DNA of 64,000 nt from Trematomus loennbergii (GCA_012861695.1 JAAOOA010000127.1:21643267-21707266); one strand, 5' to 3'; counted from the first letter of the stretch, positions 1 to 18,062 are shown. The notes: generated by a model from the letters alone, not told the origin. Numbers and translations are program-made.

Positions 1-6046
<6,046 letters not shown>

Positions 6047-6196
6047 TTTGAGTTGCTGCTTGAACGACGCTGTGTATCTTCAGCTCCTGAGACAAAAGCC
6101 GGGAGATAAGTGCACGCAGCACTGCCTTAACAAGAGAGACTGACAAGCTACCTCTCGCACCGAAAGAACCCACTCTATTAAACCCGTGACAACCGA

Positions 6197-6215
6197 CCAA
6201 TGGCAGCGCACCACG
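6197..6215 (+). promoter_or_regulatory. ER stress response element 1 (CCAAT-N9-CCACG)
   Basis: An exact consensus: CCAAT at 6197-6201, a nine-base spacer, and CCACG at 6211-6215. ERSE works in either orientation. It sits about 150 bp upstream of the hsp90b1 ATG, where GRP94 promoters carry such sites, and predicts ATF6/NF-Y-dependent induction. Confidence 0.8.
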
Positions 6216-6297
6216 CACAACCTTCGACCAATCACCGTAGAGTATTTGGTACATGCTGTCCAATCAGATTCGTCAACATATGTGAGGACCCGAAAAT

Positions 6298-6316
6298 CGT
6301 GGCCAGACATCATTGG
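6298..6316 (-). promoter_or_regulatory. ER stress response element 2, opposite orientation
   Basis: The plus strand reads CGTGG (6298-6302), nine bases, ATTGG (6312-6316), so the minus strand reads CCAAT-N9-CCACG exactly. It is about 80 bp further from hsp90b1 than the first element and points the other way. Multiple ERSE copies are typical of GRP genes. Confidence 0.8.
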
Positions 6317-6639
6317 ACAAGAATGAGTAATCAGCAAATCACTTCCCTAAATGTACCACTCAATATGAGGAAAAAAATCTCTGTCAACAGTAACACGTTA
6401 GTTAAAGTTTTATTTTCTCATGCAATGTCACAGCCAGGTGACACAGAAGCTGGGTGACATTGCATATTTTGTTTATGCCTTATTGTCAGTGCCTGAGAAG
6501 CAACACTGTGCCTGTTTCCGTCTATGTTAGTCTGAATGATGTAACGTGTATCTACGTAGGTGTATATGGTATAGTATTTGTCTTATCTGCATTCCCTTTT
6601 CCTCAAAGGTGTGGATGCAGTACGTCAGATATCCTGTTG

Positions 6640-6796
6640 TGGAAACGCACTGAATGAATGATGAATATATTAACGGCATCACTTATTTATACATTTCCCA
6701 TCTATTTACCTTTATTTTTGTATCATTCATTGTGTACATACCTGCTACTGTGCTTGCATTTTGTAATGACAATAAATTAATCTAATCTAATCTAAA
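6640..6796 (+). repeat. Non-LTR retrotransposon 3' tail with TCTAA units
   Basis: An AT-rich segment ends in TGACAATAAATTAATCTAATC and a second TCTAA unit. This is the style of a LINE 3' end, with a polyadenylation-like word followed by a short tandem tail. The element is heavily truncated and no reverse transcriptase is visible. Confidence 0.5.
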
Positions 6797-7794
6797 AACT
6801 AGTCTTCGTCCACAAGGTGTCGCTGTTAGTAAAATGAAATGCAGATGAAGGAAAAAATACTTGCTAAACAATTTGTAGAAAATTGAGATTGTTTCATAGT
6901 GAAATAACGAATGGTTATGGATAAATAGTTTGTAACAGTATCATACAAATGTGCACTTAGAATACTGCTTGCTCAGCCTGTCTGATGAGTATGTTTAGTA
7001 TATTTATGAAGCCAATGGTGTTTACCTGGTTATAAAAGCCTACTACAGGTGTCAAATAGTACTTACTATGGGTGTGGTGTTGCTAGCTGACAGGAACGTC
7101 CCCTTTAGGCTGGCCAGGACACAACATCTATCAATACATGAAAACTCTCAAAGATAATAAAGGAAATTAATACATAAAAAGTCCTGTACCTTTGTGTGTG
7201 TGTTCTTTCTTAAAGCAGCAAACAGAACATCTTTGTTCCCAATTGCCAAATAAATTGTAATTGTTTTTTTCAATTTTCAAGTTTTATATAAACATTTAAG
7301 AAAATATATAATGTATTTACGTCTTATTTTTCTCATTTTCTTTTTCTTATAACATTTTTTTTCATACTACATTTCTTTATACATCTTTTTTTAAGTTAGT
7401 TTGTATGATTATATATTATATTATTTTATTTATTGAATACTTATTTGTATTACTATTTTCTTCTTTTCATAATTTTTCTTTCTTAATTAAATTATTATTT
7501 TATTATTAATATTTTATTAACATTATTGTATTATTATATTTTTCTTTTTATATGCCATACAAATATTTTCACGTCCCTCGAGGTGTGGGGGGAGGGGCGT
7601 CTACGGTCTACCTAAGGCTGGGTCTCCAGTAAAATACTCTGTACTACTCTGTACTCACGCGATGTTCACCATTTCACCCACACATTCCATCTTGCCTCCC
7701 AAAACCTTTAATAGCAACACATTTTTGACACCAATACACATTTATATCTGGCTCTTGAGGGCTCTGAAGTGAAGTGTACCTGAGCCAAATCCAT

Positions 7795-7900
7795 CAATCA
7801 AAGTCAATCAAAGTTGATTTATTTAGCCCAATATCACAAATTGTACTTTTGTCTCAGGAGGCTTTACAGTTTATACAGACTGGTGAGAGGAAATGAAATA
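7795..7900 (+). repeat. Interspersed repeat copy A (AATATCACAAA ... GGCTTTACAG)
   Basis: It contains AGCCCAATATCACAAA followed by TGTCTCAGGAGGCTTTACAG. A second copy with the same word order occurs at about 19695-19770 in the parietopsin gene. This is a familiar fish dispersed-repeat signature; its class is not clear from two truncated copies. Confidence 0.5.
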
Positions 7901-8099
7901 AAATATGATAGCAACTCAAAGAGATTGTTAAAGACACGTGTACTTTCAGAGCAATTGAAAGTACATTTGTTATAAATGTTGTATCCACACAGTACAAGGC
8001 TACCAAGCAAAACAACACTGTGTGACATATACATTAATACATATATTAATGTAAGTGAAAATAAATGTAGAAATACATTAAAGATATATAATGTGTGTT

Positions 8100-8350
8100 C
8101 AGTTTTATTCTCAACTTATAATTTTTCATTTATTTCCCTATTTATTTATTTTTTCTTGTGTTTATTTATTCCTGTATTTATTTCCACATGTATTTATTTA
8201 TTCCTGTATTTATAAATTTTTCTTGTGATTATTTATTCCTGTATTTATTTCCACCTTAATTTATTTCTGTTTTATTTCGAATATATGTATTCTTGTATTT
8301 TTGTATTCCTGTATTTATTCCTGCATTTATTTTATATTTATGCATTTATT
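8100..8350 (+). repeat. TTTATT-rich imperfect tandem repeat
   Basis: Repeated variants of TTTATTCCTGTATTTATTTCC recur through the segment (for example near 8160, 8200, 8235 and 8310). Two overlapping ORFs rich in Tyr, Phe and Leu are by-products of this composition. Confidence 0.6.
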
Positions 8351-8702
8351 AATTTGTTTTTAATGTCATGTTCTGTCCTCCATACCTGTGTGCTTAAAGG
8401 TACACATTCACTCAAAATCACATCACAGCAAGACTAATAGTTGTGGCGTTCAATGTATTAAAAACATATTGGTGATCCAGAGGTCTATGCATTGGTTTTT
8501 CATGCAGGAGCTCGAGGTTCAACACACAGGTGGGGGGAAATCTTTTGTCTTCTGCTATACTGATGTTAAATCTGGAGAAATTGTCCTCACCACTTTTCTG
8601 TTCACATATTGCAGCAACTCAGTAGGAGGAGACTGGACTCCAGACAGACGCACCGGCCTCTGATTCGCTGGTAGGCTGCTTTTACTGGTACGTAGACAAA
8701 TG

Positions 8703-8713
8703 CGGAAGTGACG
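8703..8713 (+). promoter_or_regulatory. Composite ETS/CRE-like motif upstream of nt5dc3
   Basis: CGGAAGTGACG lies about 120 bp upstream of the nt5dc3 ATG. Overlapping ETS (CGGAAG) and CREB/ATF-like (TGACG) cores are common in TATA-less housekeeping promoters. No TATA box was seen nearby. Function is inferred. Confidence 0.35.
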
Positions 8714-8833
8714 TGGTGAGCAAACATACAGCGACTGACACATGCATTATTTACAGAAGAGCTCGTCCAGTGCATACGTTTGTCTGCGAGTCCACCGCGA
8801 CCTCCACCCGATAAGCCCGCAGAGTGCACAGTC

Positions 8834-11800
8834 ATGGCGCCCTTGTCTTCACCCCTGGCGTCTCTCCTGAAGCACAAGGACTTTCTACAGAAGGCGTCTC
8901 TCTTCTGTAATGTATTACAGAGTTTACATCATCCGCCATTCACATCTTTCTTATGGAAACGGAATTTCGGTGCAGTAGCGCATGGGGTCGGTAAACTCCT
9001 GTCACACCAACCAAGAAGCACAAACTACGCAGCATGTGTGTGCAGCAGCTCTGCAGACGGGCAGGACATTACCGAGAGGCTCAGGTCTGTTTACAATGAG
9101 ACCAAAAGGCAGACTGGAGGTAGGGACACTATCATACAATGCAATGACAGCTCGGTGTAAACAACGCTGCATTGTAACCCTGTTATAACTCATGTTTCCA
9201 GCAGACTAGTACACTAACCAGTTCTACAGCATCACATTTGAAGCCTGTAAATAATAAACACATTCTCCACATGCGCACTGCTAACATAAACCCCAGCCAT
9301 GAATACTTATACTGATCAAAATCGTGGTCATTAAATACTTTGTATATAAAAAATATATGATATATTAGGTCAAGTAAAAACTACTCATCTCCCTCATGTG
9401 GCCAAAAAGTCAAAATGTTTACATCACAACACAGTTAATCTATTTTTGTTTTCCACTTGTGTATTTTTTGCTTGAGAATGAACAAACCCTGAAGGCCTGT
9501 TCTTTAAAGTTTGAATTATTAAATGTAATAGTGTGCTCTCCTGAATTATGCATAGTAAGTTACTGAACACTGAAAGTATACATCATGCATACGTCATTAG
9601 AAAGTGCTGGTAATATCCCTGTGTATATTCTCATGTGTACTACATGTATATTCTCATGTGTTTCCTTCTTGCTATAAAACCTGAATTTCCCAATGGGGAT
9701 CAATATAGATCCATTTTATCTTATCTTATTTGAATGGGATTAAACTGTAGTTGACAATCTAATGTGGTGGTGCATGTTGGAGTGTTCTGGCTTTATTCAG
9801 ACACCTATTCAGAACCATTTATATACCACACAAGATAGATGCACTTCTCTCCTAATATAAGCTTTCCTGTCGTAGCAATATATAATGTACCCAGATGTAA
9901 GAAGGCTGCAGAATAATGTGTTTTTCTCCTCTTAGATTTGATCCCAGCCATTACCTCCAATGCAGTCAACCCTGACACCATTTTTGCCAACAATGAGATG
10001 AGCCTCCGAGACACAGAGGTCTATGGCTTCGACTATGACTACACCCTGGCGTTTTATTCCAGGAACCTCCACACCCTGATCTTCAACATAGCACGGGATA
10101 TTCTCATCACTAACCACAGGGTGTGTGTTTGTTAAGTGTGTAAATCTTAAAGCTAGCACTTTAAAATGTATTTTTTTCCAGATACAGAAAGAAATATTAT
10201 TTACAGCTGAAATGTATTTGTAAACTAAATGAACCAAACACAAAACAGGACAATAAAGAATCATGTCTTTTAATGTTTGCCATGAAGAATGTCTCGTATA
10301 GTAATAACCTAAGATATCCTGTAGCTAAGAGATTTATAGTAGTGTTAAAAGGAAGGTACTCTTTATTAATCCCTTGAGGGGTCACTCAGTTTTTCCACAA
10401 ACATGCACACACATGACATGACACATGACACATGCACTAACATATACAGTAGAGAGATGGTACTGAGAGCAACAGGTTGAAAAGCTTTGGTTAAAATAGG
10501 CAAAATACTCACCCTGCATTTAAACTGTTTGTTTTATCATACAGCAGCAGCTTCTTTACCTACAGTACATATTGAAGGTTGACTTATGTATTAACCTTGT
10601 GGTTTATTCCTTTTCTCAATTGTTTTAATATTCAGTTTATCTTGTGCTTTTTCTGTTATTAAAAAAGAAATCTTGATTTTCTTTTATATCAGTATCCAGA
10701 GGGTCTGCGAGATTATGAGTATATTCCTAATTTTGCCGTGAGAGGACTTCACTATGATGTGCAGAAGGTGAGAAGATCTTTATTTTTCTCACTCAGAAAT
10801 GGACAATTTGATATTCTTTACAACCATTGTACCGAAACGTGTTTATTAATGATACATTTTGTTGAACATTAATCATTTTAAACAGGGACTGCTGATGAAG
10901 ATAGATGCTTTTCACTACATCCAGTTGGGAACTGTGTACAGGTAACTTTGCATTGTGTTACTCCTCACATCGAGCTATAGAGTAATAAACTGAAATGTAA
11001 AATGAACACAACACTGTGAGTGTAATGTGCTTTTCTCTACAGGCTACAGATTTAGACAGTTAAACACAATTATTTAGCAATTAAGACTGCACAACCTACA
11101 GCCTTTCTATGGTTTATCATCACTTTTAGTTTGTTTGCAGACGCTAAAAATGACAGTATGAATTATATTTTTGTCTAAGGACTTTCTATTTTGTGTTTCT
11201 TTATCAGAGGTCTGGATCCAGTTCCTGATGAGGAAGTAATTGCCATGTATGAAGGTTGCCATGTACCTCTAGAGAACATGAGCGACTTCTATGGCAAGGT
11301 GATCATTTCCTCTCTTATCTATGACAAGACAGGCGCTAGAGAGATAAAACCAACAACATATAATGCTGTTTATCACTGTCCTGCAGAGCTCCCATGGCCA
11401 AACCATGAAGCAGTTCATGGACATTTTCTCCCTGCCTGAGATGACCCTGCTGTCCTGTGTCAACGACTTCTTCATGAGGCACAATATCGACTATGAGCCA
11501 GTGCATCTCTACAAAGACGTGAAGGTGAGCTGTCTTGCTATTAATAAACCTTCTTTGATAAACAGTTTGGAAACTCAGCATACAACATTTGCATTAAATT
11601 GATTCAGTGGCACTCATTTTCCCAGTTATTGTATCTCCCAGGGTTCAATGCATGTGAAGAAATTAAATCCAGCCACATTTACATAAACGTTTACATGTTT
11701 GCAGTGTGATGTAATACACCAGCCATTCAATCACATCTTAATTTTAGCTCTGAAAACCGGTGTCTAATTTTAGTCTGGTGAGTCCGCCTCCAGCCATCTG

Positions 11801-14800
11801 CGTCTGTTCTCTGGTGGCTCTGCCGCTTCAGAGGGAGAGGGGCGAGAAATCAGCGCTTTGTTCTGCCTTTGAGGGCAGCTGTCATGCTGGTCCTGTCTAT
11901 TCTGTGTGACACTGCAGCGTTTTTGACAGATCGCTGTCATTAAAAGCCTTCGCACACACTCTCAGTTCCTCGAGTGCCTCTCATATCTTTCCAAGGACAG
12001 ACTGCAGTGCTTAATCTCTTTTTTCCCTGCCATGCTTGATTTATTATTCAGCATTACCCCTTTTGTTTACTTATTATTTTTGCATTCATCCAATAACCTT
12101 TGTAAATGATAAACCTCTTTTAAAATTGCCCTTAAATGTACAACTTCACAAAGAAGGGTCTATTTACTCGTTCAGTGATTCAAATACACTTCTGAAAATA
12201 CAGAGAAACTTTCTCACTGTGTCACCAAAGTAACTCAACTATTGTCTGCTTTTTGCACATTTAATTTGTATTCAGAGGTGCACTTTCTTTTGTGCCTCCA
12301 AGTCAACCGTGTGTAAACTGAGCAAAGTGTTGCTACTGGAGCTGAATGCTAACATTGGCACATTAAGTCATGACTGGCTTTACTCCTTCCTCTCCACAGG
12401 AAGCCATCAGAGATGTTCACGTCAAAGGCATTATGTACCGCGCAGTGGAGGCAGATATCGGTAATGTTCCTTGATTTGCTTTACTTAGTTTGAGCTTTGA
12501 ATTGTTGACAAGTCATGTGAAACTAATACGGAAATAATGAGGCTCTGATTTGCAAATAAAAAGCAGTTTTGACTGTGCAAATTATCCACTGCACACTATC
12601 TTTGTTTTTCTTATTTTTCAGGGAAATACATTTGCTATGGTGAGCAGAGCCATGCTGTTCTGAAGAAACTGGCAGAGCATGGAAAAAAGATGTTCCTCAT
12701 TACCAACAGCCCATTTGACTTTGTGTAAGTGTGAGGAAACAGAGCGCGAGTGCTTGTTTCTGTGATTAATTAAAAATATCTTGTATCAATGTACTAATAT
12801 TTAATTAGTGCCATTCAACATATAGATAGGCAACCACACATCAAAGGGCTGCAAGTGTTTGTAATTCCCTGTCAGTGACTATGATCATCTTGTTAGGTCA
12901 GGCTTGATTCACAAAATGTTTGTTACCGTACCCTCATGATGAGCTTTAAGAAGTTGCTGACAAGATACTTTCTTTAATCTTTCCCAGGGATCGAGGAATG
13001 AACTTTATCGTAGGGAAGGACTGGCGGGACCTGTTTGATATTGTCATCGTTCAGGCCGACAAACCGGGTTTCTTTAACGACAGGAGGAAGTAAGCAAGAC
13101 AAGGCATACTGTGTCCATGCTGTTTTAATATTCCACTAGAGGCCTCACTGTGCCAGAAGTTACCAGTACACCTTATTTCATACTGTTACACAGAAGGTGC
13201 ATGTTTGTTTGGGAGCGATCAACATTGGCTAATATTCTTCTCTGTGTATTTTTCTCTAGACCTTTCAGACGAGTGACAGACAAAGGTGCGCTGCTGTGGG
13301 ACAGGATTCACAAGTTGGAGAAAGGGAAGATCTACAAACAGGTGTTTTTACATGCATGCTAGTTTAAATGTTTTGTATTAGTAATCCTGGATACAGCTTT
13401 TTTAAATATATGTTTTTTTTGTGTGTGTTTGATGCCTGTAGGGAAACCTTTATGAGTTCCTGAGACTCACTGGCTGGGGAGGATCCAAAGTGCTCTACTT
13501 TGGTGATCACATCTACAGTGACTTGGCAGTAAGCAGCATGATCACAACGAAGTGCTCATTATAACTACACAAAACTTTGTACAATGAAAGATTACCATAT
13601 CATGAACAAAGAGGGGAACCCCGCTTTGACCATGCTCCATTTAAGATAAGTGTTTTTCTCTTGAATTTAAAGGCCCGACGCTGAGTTAATCTTTATATCC
13701 AACAGTCTCAATCTTAACGCTCTGTTAAAGAGCACATAATGAGATACTGAGCGGATTAGAAACGGAACAAAGATACTAAAATAACTGGGTTAGGAATGCA
13801 TTAAACCACAGTCACTGTAGCACTGCATTGGGTTTGTTGACAGGCATTTTAATGAGTGTTACTGTCCCCTGACACTTACCAAATCTACAGTAGTGGGCAT
13901 CCCTGCACCTAATTTACATCGTAACCTAGCAACCTGATTTAAGCAGCCCCTCATCTCGATAAACTCACAAAGTAAGATCCATTGTCTTTTTTTATTATAA
14001 CGACTGAATGTGTCTGATCAACTGTAAATGGTGATAATGAAATACGGAGTTTACATATTTGCCTTGCTGGTGGCAGGCAGCCGGCTGTCAAACATGTCGC
14101 CCTGCTTATTAAGAAAGATGGAACATGGTGTTACACCACCACAGCTCCACTGTAGGATAGATGGACATCGAGGAGATTGTTACTGCAATTGGACACAGAG
14201 AAGAAGCAGGAGTTGCTAAGGAGTTACAGAGCATGCAGCTATATTTAAGTACACAGCAGAATCCTGAAACATCTTCTCACTTCACTGAATCAGCAAGGCT
14301 TTCTCAGTCGCCCTACTTACCTACTTGTTACAGTCTTAAATGTTTAAATTGGTGCTGTTAGCAATTTGTACTGGTCACCTATTTATTTGAGCTTTAGGCG
14401 CAATACGGCAACCAATTTCAAAAGCAAATCTTTAGTGTGACATTGCAGTTGTGCTGCTGATGTGCTGTGTGTATGGCTGGTACAGTATAGACAAGGTTAA
14501 TGTCATAGTTGTCCCACCAGTTAATCATCATTGTGATTATAACAGCAGCAATACCCTCACATTCAGGCTGTACTGTATGATATGTGTTATTTCTCCAACT
14601 ACTGTGTGTTGTTTATACCCCTCCTTTACATTTATTATTGCTCATTCCCTTAATGTAAAAAAAAACGTGTATCAACGAATGGGTAAATTCTTCAATTCTG
14701 GTGCTTTGTTTTTGCAGGATCTGACTCTGAAACATGGCTGGAGGACGGGTGCCATCATCCCTGAGCTGAGGAAGGAGATTAAGATCATGAACACAGAGGA

Positions 14801-15372
14801 GTACGTGCACATGATGGCCTGGTTACAGGCGCTGACTGGACTTATTGAGCAGATGCAGGTCAGGAAACTTTACAAAAAATGTGTCTTTCCCTTTTTGCCT
14901 TTATCCCAAGAGTTGTGTGCCTAACATTTTGCACTTCTCCCAAACAGGTTCACAGGGATCCAGCATCTCAAGCTGTCGTGGAGGAGTGGATCAGCGAGAG
15001 AGAAGACATGAGGTATTAAATATAATTACTTTGGCAATCACGAAAATCTGGGATCTTGCAGACGGATCTTATCGACTACTATTGACGCTATCAATGTTAT
15101 TTTTTTATGGCAGAGCACAGACGAAGGACATCTTCAACCCTCAGTTCGGGAGTCTCTTCCGGACGTACCACAACCCCACCTACTTCTCACGCCGACTCTC
15201 ACGCTTTGCTGACATCTACATGCCCTCCATCAGCTGCTTGCTCAACTATGACTTCCAGCACACCTTCTTCCCTCGCCGCACCCCCCTGCAGCACGAGTCC
15301 CCCTTCTGGCCTGAACACAGTCCTACTGGTGTTCCCCGGTCAGCTCCGGGGACTAAAGCAGAGTCCGATTAG
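8834..15372 (+). CDS. nt5dc3: 5'-nucleotidase domain-containing protein 3
   Basis: This is a member of the HAD-superfamily 5'-nucleotidase (NT5DC) group; its physiological substrate is not established. Fourteen coding exons: 8834-9119, 9936-10120, 10693-10767, 10886-10941, 11208-11298, 11387-11524, 12400-12460, 12622-12724, 12988-13089, 13260-13341, 13442-13528, 14718-14858, 14948-15012 and 15114-15372. All are in phase and give 576 residues, slightly longer than human NT5DC3. HAD motif I is GFDYDYTL (the first Asp is the expected nucleophile), motif II is in FLITNSP, and motif IV is [10 protein letters not shown]. The C-terminus has QFGSLFRT and [13 protein letters not shown], which separates NT5DC3 from NT5DC2. 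The start is the first ATG after an in-frame stop-limited leader. The basic, hydrophobic first 45 residues could be a mitochondrial presequence (inference). No frameshift is seen. It is divergent from hsp90b1, as in mammals. Confidence 0.95.
9670..9735 (+). repeat. Short LINE-like tail in nt5dc3 intron 1
   Basis: CCAATGGGGATCAATATAGAT followed by TTATCTTATCTTA is the style of a fish non-LTR 3' end, with a GGGATCAATA word and short tandem tail. Only the terminal fragment is present. Confidence 0.4.
10350..10440 (-). repeat. LINE-like tail, minus orientation, in nt5dc3 intron 2
   Basis: The minus strand reads CCTCAAGGGATTAATAAAGA, followed by a TACC-type end. This is the same general kind of non-LTR terminus as at 9670-9735, in the other orientation. 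A short CA/TGACACA-rich patch sits beside it. Confidence 0.4.
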
Positions 15373-15400
15373 AGAGAAAGAGAGGGAGATAGAACTGAAA

Positions 15401-15406
15401 AATAAA
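15401..15406 (+). terminator. Polyadenylation signal candidate for nt5dc3
   Basis: AATAAA lies 28 bp after the stop codon, so the 3' UTR could be very short. Later sites may be used instead, because 15420-16110 is unassigned AT-rich sequence. Confidence 0.4.
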
Positions 15407-15419
15407 GTTAAGGATCATC

Positions 15420-16110
15420 TCCATTGCTGATCTATTTATAAAAAAAAAAGTAAATTATTAGGATTTTAGAAGATGCCACACAAGTACAATTGGAAACAAT
15501 CACGGTAATACTTATTAGACTAGTTAGATATTTCCTCTCAAACTATTCAGGAGGAGCAGTAGATGTAGTTCTCTCATTTAAAACATGGTTTTTTAATCGC
15601 ACAGAATTTAAGACATTGAATGCACTGATTGTTTTAGGTTTACGTATATGTGTTACTGTTGGACTGTGTGTTTGTCTTGAGTGTGTTTGAGAGAAAAGGC
15701 TGCATTTACACAGTCTAAACAATAAGGGGCAGTCACACATCATGTCTATCAAGGATCTCTGTTGTATCATTTCTTCCCTGTCATGTTACCTTTGCTTTTC
15801 TGCTCTTTGACGGTGAAATAGTCATACTAGACATTTCCATAACAAACTCTGTTGCCTTACTCTCTTTTTTCACATTACTACAATGTGTTTATTTTTACAG
15901 CCATATGTTATCTATGGTAATCAATATTTCATTTTGAGCTGCCATTGTGACATGCTGCACATTTAGGTTTAGAGATCTCTGTATTTGATTATCTGAACTC
16001 GTTTCTTACACCACAGCCTGTATGTGTCATGATGCTGAGAAATGTTCATATTTTCAGGAACAAATAGATCATTGTTGCTATATTTAGCACAGGAGTTGCT
16101 ATTTGATCTG
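15420..16110 (+). other. Downstream flank of nt5dc3
   Basis: No gene is seen. It is moderately AT-rich unique-looking sequence that may include a longer nt5dc3 3' UTR. ORFs at 15490-15690 and the opposite strand have no recognisable domain. Confidence 0.4.
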
Positions 16111-16214
16111 TTAACCCTTGTATGGATCTGTGGGACCCGTTTTCATTATTTAGTTAAAGAAAAATGATATGATAAATTATTTTTTCAAACCCACACTCAA
16201 CGGCCTTGGCTCAT

Positions 16215-16218
<4 letters not shown>

Positions 16219-16313
<95 letters not shown>

Positions 16314-16331
16314 TGTGTGTGTGTGTGTGGT

Positions 16332-16375
<44 letters not shown>
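16219..16375 (+). repeat. GT dinucleotide microsatellite, interrupted
   Basis: About 157 bp of (TG)n is interrupted by several extra G bases (GTGGTG). The overlapping Cys-Val and His-Thr ORFs on both strands come from the repeat. It lies inside the piggyBac remnant. Confidence 0.95.
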
Positions 16376-16376
<1 letters not shown>

Positions 16377-16699
16377 ACCCCTGCCCTGCCCCTGCGTGTG
16401 CGTCTGCCCCTGCCATTCCCGCACAAGGTTGCAACATTGTTGATGAATTCAAGCACCGACACCTGTCTGCTCTCACATTCCCGCATTATGTCTTGCGGGA
16501 ACCAATCTTAAATTTTTTCACACTCTATCCTAGCTACAAATTTGGGGCGAGACACAATACATAAAGCTTTGCCAGTTTGGGTCCTTATCACAACTGATAT
16601 GCATTACATTAATGCACACAATGTCATACTCCTTTCTGCACATATTCTGATTTCACATTTCATAGTTTATATGCAAAAATTCATTCATAGCATTCTATT

Positions 16700-16905
16700 T
16701 CCATGTAAATTACTGCTTTATTTAATTTTTAATTTGTATTTTATTGCTATTTAACTGTATTTTATTACGGTGTAAAAGATTTTGTGTTTTATATTAGATT
16801 TCTTGTTTTTTATATTTTATGTATGCACCATGACATCAAGTCAAATTCCTAGTATGTGCGAACCTACCTGGCAATAAACCTGTTTCTGATTCTGATTCTG
16901 ATCAA
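16700..16905 (+). repeat. L2-like LINE 3' tail nested in the piggyBac element
   Basis: The sequence ends TGGCAATAAACCTGTTTCTG with two further ATTCTG-type units, a common fish L2/CR1-like 3' end. Its end abuts the ATG of the transposase-like ORF at 16907, which suggests insertion just upstream of that start. The 5' limit is uncertain. Confidence 0.6.
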
Positions 16906-16906
16906 G

Positions 16907-17158
16907 ATGGCCAAAAGGTTCTCTGCTCAGAGGGCCTTGCAAATGATTTTGGAAGCGAGAGAACCATTTGATGATGATGATGTAGAGGAAGAGGAAGAGG
17001 TTTCAGAATGTGAGGATCACATTTCTGAGAATTCTGAGTCTGACAGTGACTTTGAAGAAGAGGATGAGATTGAGCATCAGCTAGTTACAAAAAAAAAGAC
17101 GAGCCACAGGACCAGCCGGCCAGCGGGCAAAACAACTAGTAGCACTTTAATTCATTAA
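16907..17158 (+). pseudogene. piggyBac transposase N-terminal fragment
   Basis: The 83-codon ORF begins MAKRFSAQRALQMILEA and continues into a run of Asp, Glu and Ser (VEEEEEVSECEDHISENSES) and a short basic patch. An N-terminal helix followed by an acidic region is typical of PGBD-type transposases. The stop at 17156-17158 and the right end soon after leave no catalytic or zinc-binding domain. It is best read as a remnant; a residual small protein cannot be excluded. Confidence 0.6.
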
Positions 17159-17361
17159 TGTGATCTAACAAATGTAAAAGGGCAAATATTAACCACATAT
17201 GCTGTTTATATTGCTTGTAATTGGGATGAAGTAAACATCTGTTGAGTATTTTAACATAAAGTAGTTTGATTGTGTTGAATTGAAGCCCATAAGGCAGCGG
17301 GTCCACCAGACCCACCAACACTGGCTGAGTAACAAAAATATGAACATCACACAAGGGTTAA

Positions 17362-18062
17362 GGCATCATTGAGTTTCTTGTATTTGACACTTCTGCAGAA
17401 GTCAAATGTTTTCACACGTGCTAGGATGAATGCACGAGAAGAATATATTTGATAATTATCTGGAAAAGGCGAATTGTGAGTGTAAACAGTGGCCACAAGA
17501 CCTCATGGTTTATTTTGTTTCTGTAGTTAAAAATATGTGATAATGAGGTGTATTTTATTTTCACTATTTATTCAAGTAGAAATGAATGAATGATCCGAGC
17601 CAAGTGCTTATTTCTTATTCTAAAGCAAATTGATATGGTTTGGTAATTGCTATGTAATTAGCAGGTGTGTATTTATTGAATGTCTAATCCGTTTTTGTAC
17701 TGTGCTCTTTTTTTTCCTTTTCTATTAGCTGTATAAACATTAAAGGGAAACCATATTTCATAATTTCATTAAATTAATTTTCAGTACTAATTCATTCCTT
17801 AATATCCCTCAACTTTCCAATTACCATTATAGCAGTGGGTTTATTGGGATTAATCCATTCAAATCGTGTTACGGACCAATTTCCAATATTGCATTTGAGG
17901 CTTTCTCCATCAGGCAGGTGCACAATCTGAGATCTTTGACAATAAGCAAAGCCGACTGGTTTATCAGGGATCAGATATGATAAGATCGACGACGCTGTGT
18001 CCGGCGGGTTCACTCTCTGGCCTCATAGTGGTTTCCTCGAGGCAGATCTTCATTTAGGCATC
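17362..18062. other. Intergenic stretch upstream of parietopsin
   Basis: No gene is seen. It is AT-rich sequence, probably including the parietopsin promoter and 5' UTR near 17950-18062. No TATA box or CRX-type site was confirmed. Confidence 0.4.

Larger units (their letters stand above)
6172..6320 (-). promoter_or_regulatory. hsp90b1 promoter region with CCAAT boxes and two ERSEs
   Basis: This lies 126-274 bp upstream of the hsp90b1 start codon. It holds four CCAAT motifs: plus strand at 6197, 6228 and 6260, and one on the minus strand at 6316-6312. Two of them form complete ER stress response elements. A TATA-like TTTAATAG on the minus strand (plus 6174-6181) could position transcription about 100 bp before the ATG. 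In vertebrate GRP78 and GRP94 promoters, NF-Y binds the CCAAT half and ATF6 or XBP1 binds the CCACG half, giving induction by unfolded protein in the ER. The transcription start itself is inferred. Confidence 0.75.
6317..8590. other. Intergenic stretch between hsp90b1 and nt5dc3
   Basis: No gene is supported. It holds a non-LTR-like tail near 6640-6796 (AATAAATTAATCTAATCTAA, with TCTAA units), a strongly AT-rich segment at 7250-7560, an interspersed repeat near 7795-7900, and a TTTATT-rich tandem segment at about 8100-8350. Short ORFs here lack codon structure and known domains. Confidence 0.5.
16111..17361 (+). mobile_element. Truncated piggyBac-type element flanked by TTAA
   Basis: The left end reads TTAACCCTTGTATGGATC (16111) and the right end reads CACACAAGGGTTAA (to 17361). 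The terminal inverted repeat is therefore CCCTTGTRTG with TTAA target duplication on both sides, the hallmark of piggyBac. A second matching block, GGGACCCG on the left against GTGGACCCG in the inverted right end, supports pairing of the ends. Inside are a long GT microsatellite, a nested LINE tail and an 83-residue ORF resembling a transposase N-terminus. The catalytic DDD domain is missing, so the copy is not autonomous. Confidence 0.85.

Noticed and set aside
8225..8437. Tyr/Phe-rich ORF suggesting a membrane peptide
   Set aside because: It is the translation of the TTTATT-type tandem repeat.
14451..14924. 157-codon plus-strand ORF
   Set aside because: It is an intronic read-through into nt5dc3 exon 12 (14718-14858); only that exon is coding.
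16169..16564. Long Cys-Val (plus) and His-Thr (minus) ORFs
   Set aside because: They translate a GT/CA microsatellite in every frame; there is no coding signal. The same applies to 43434-43682 and 55396-55852.
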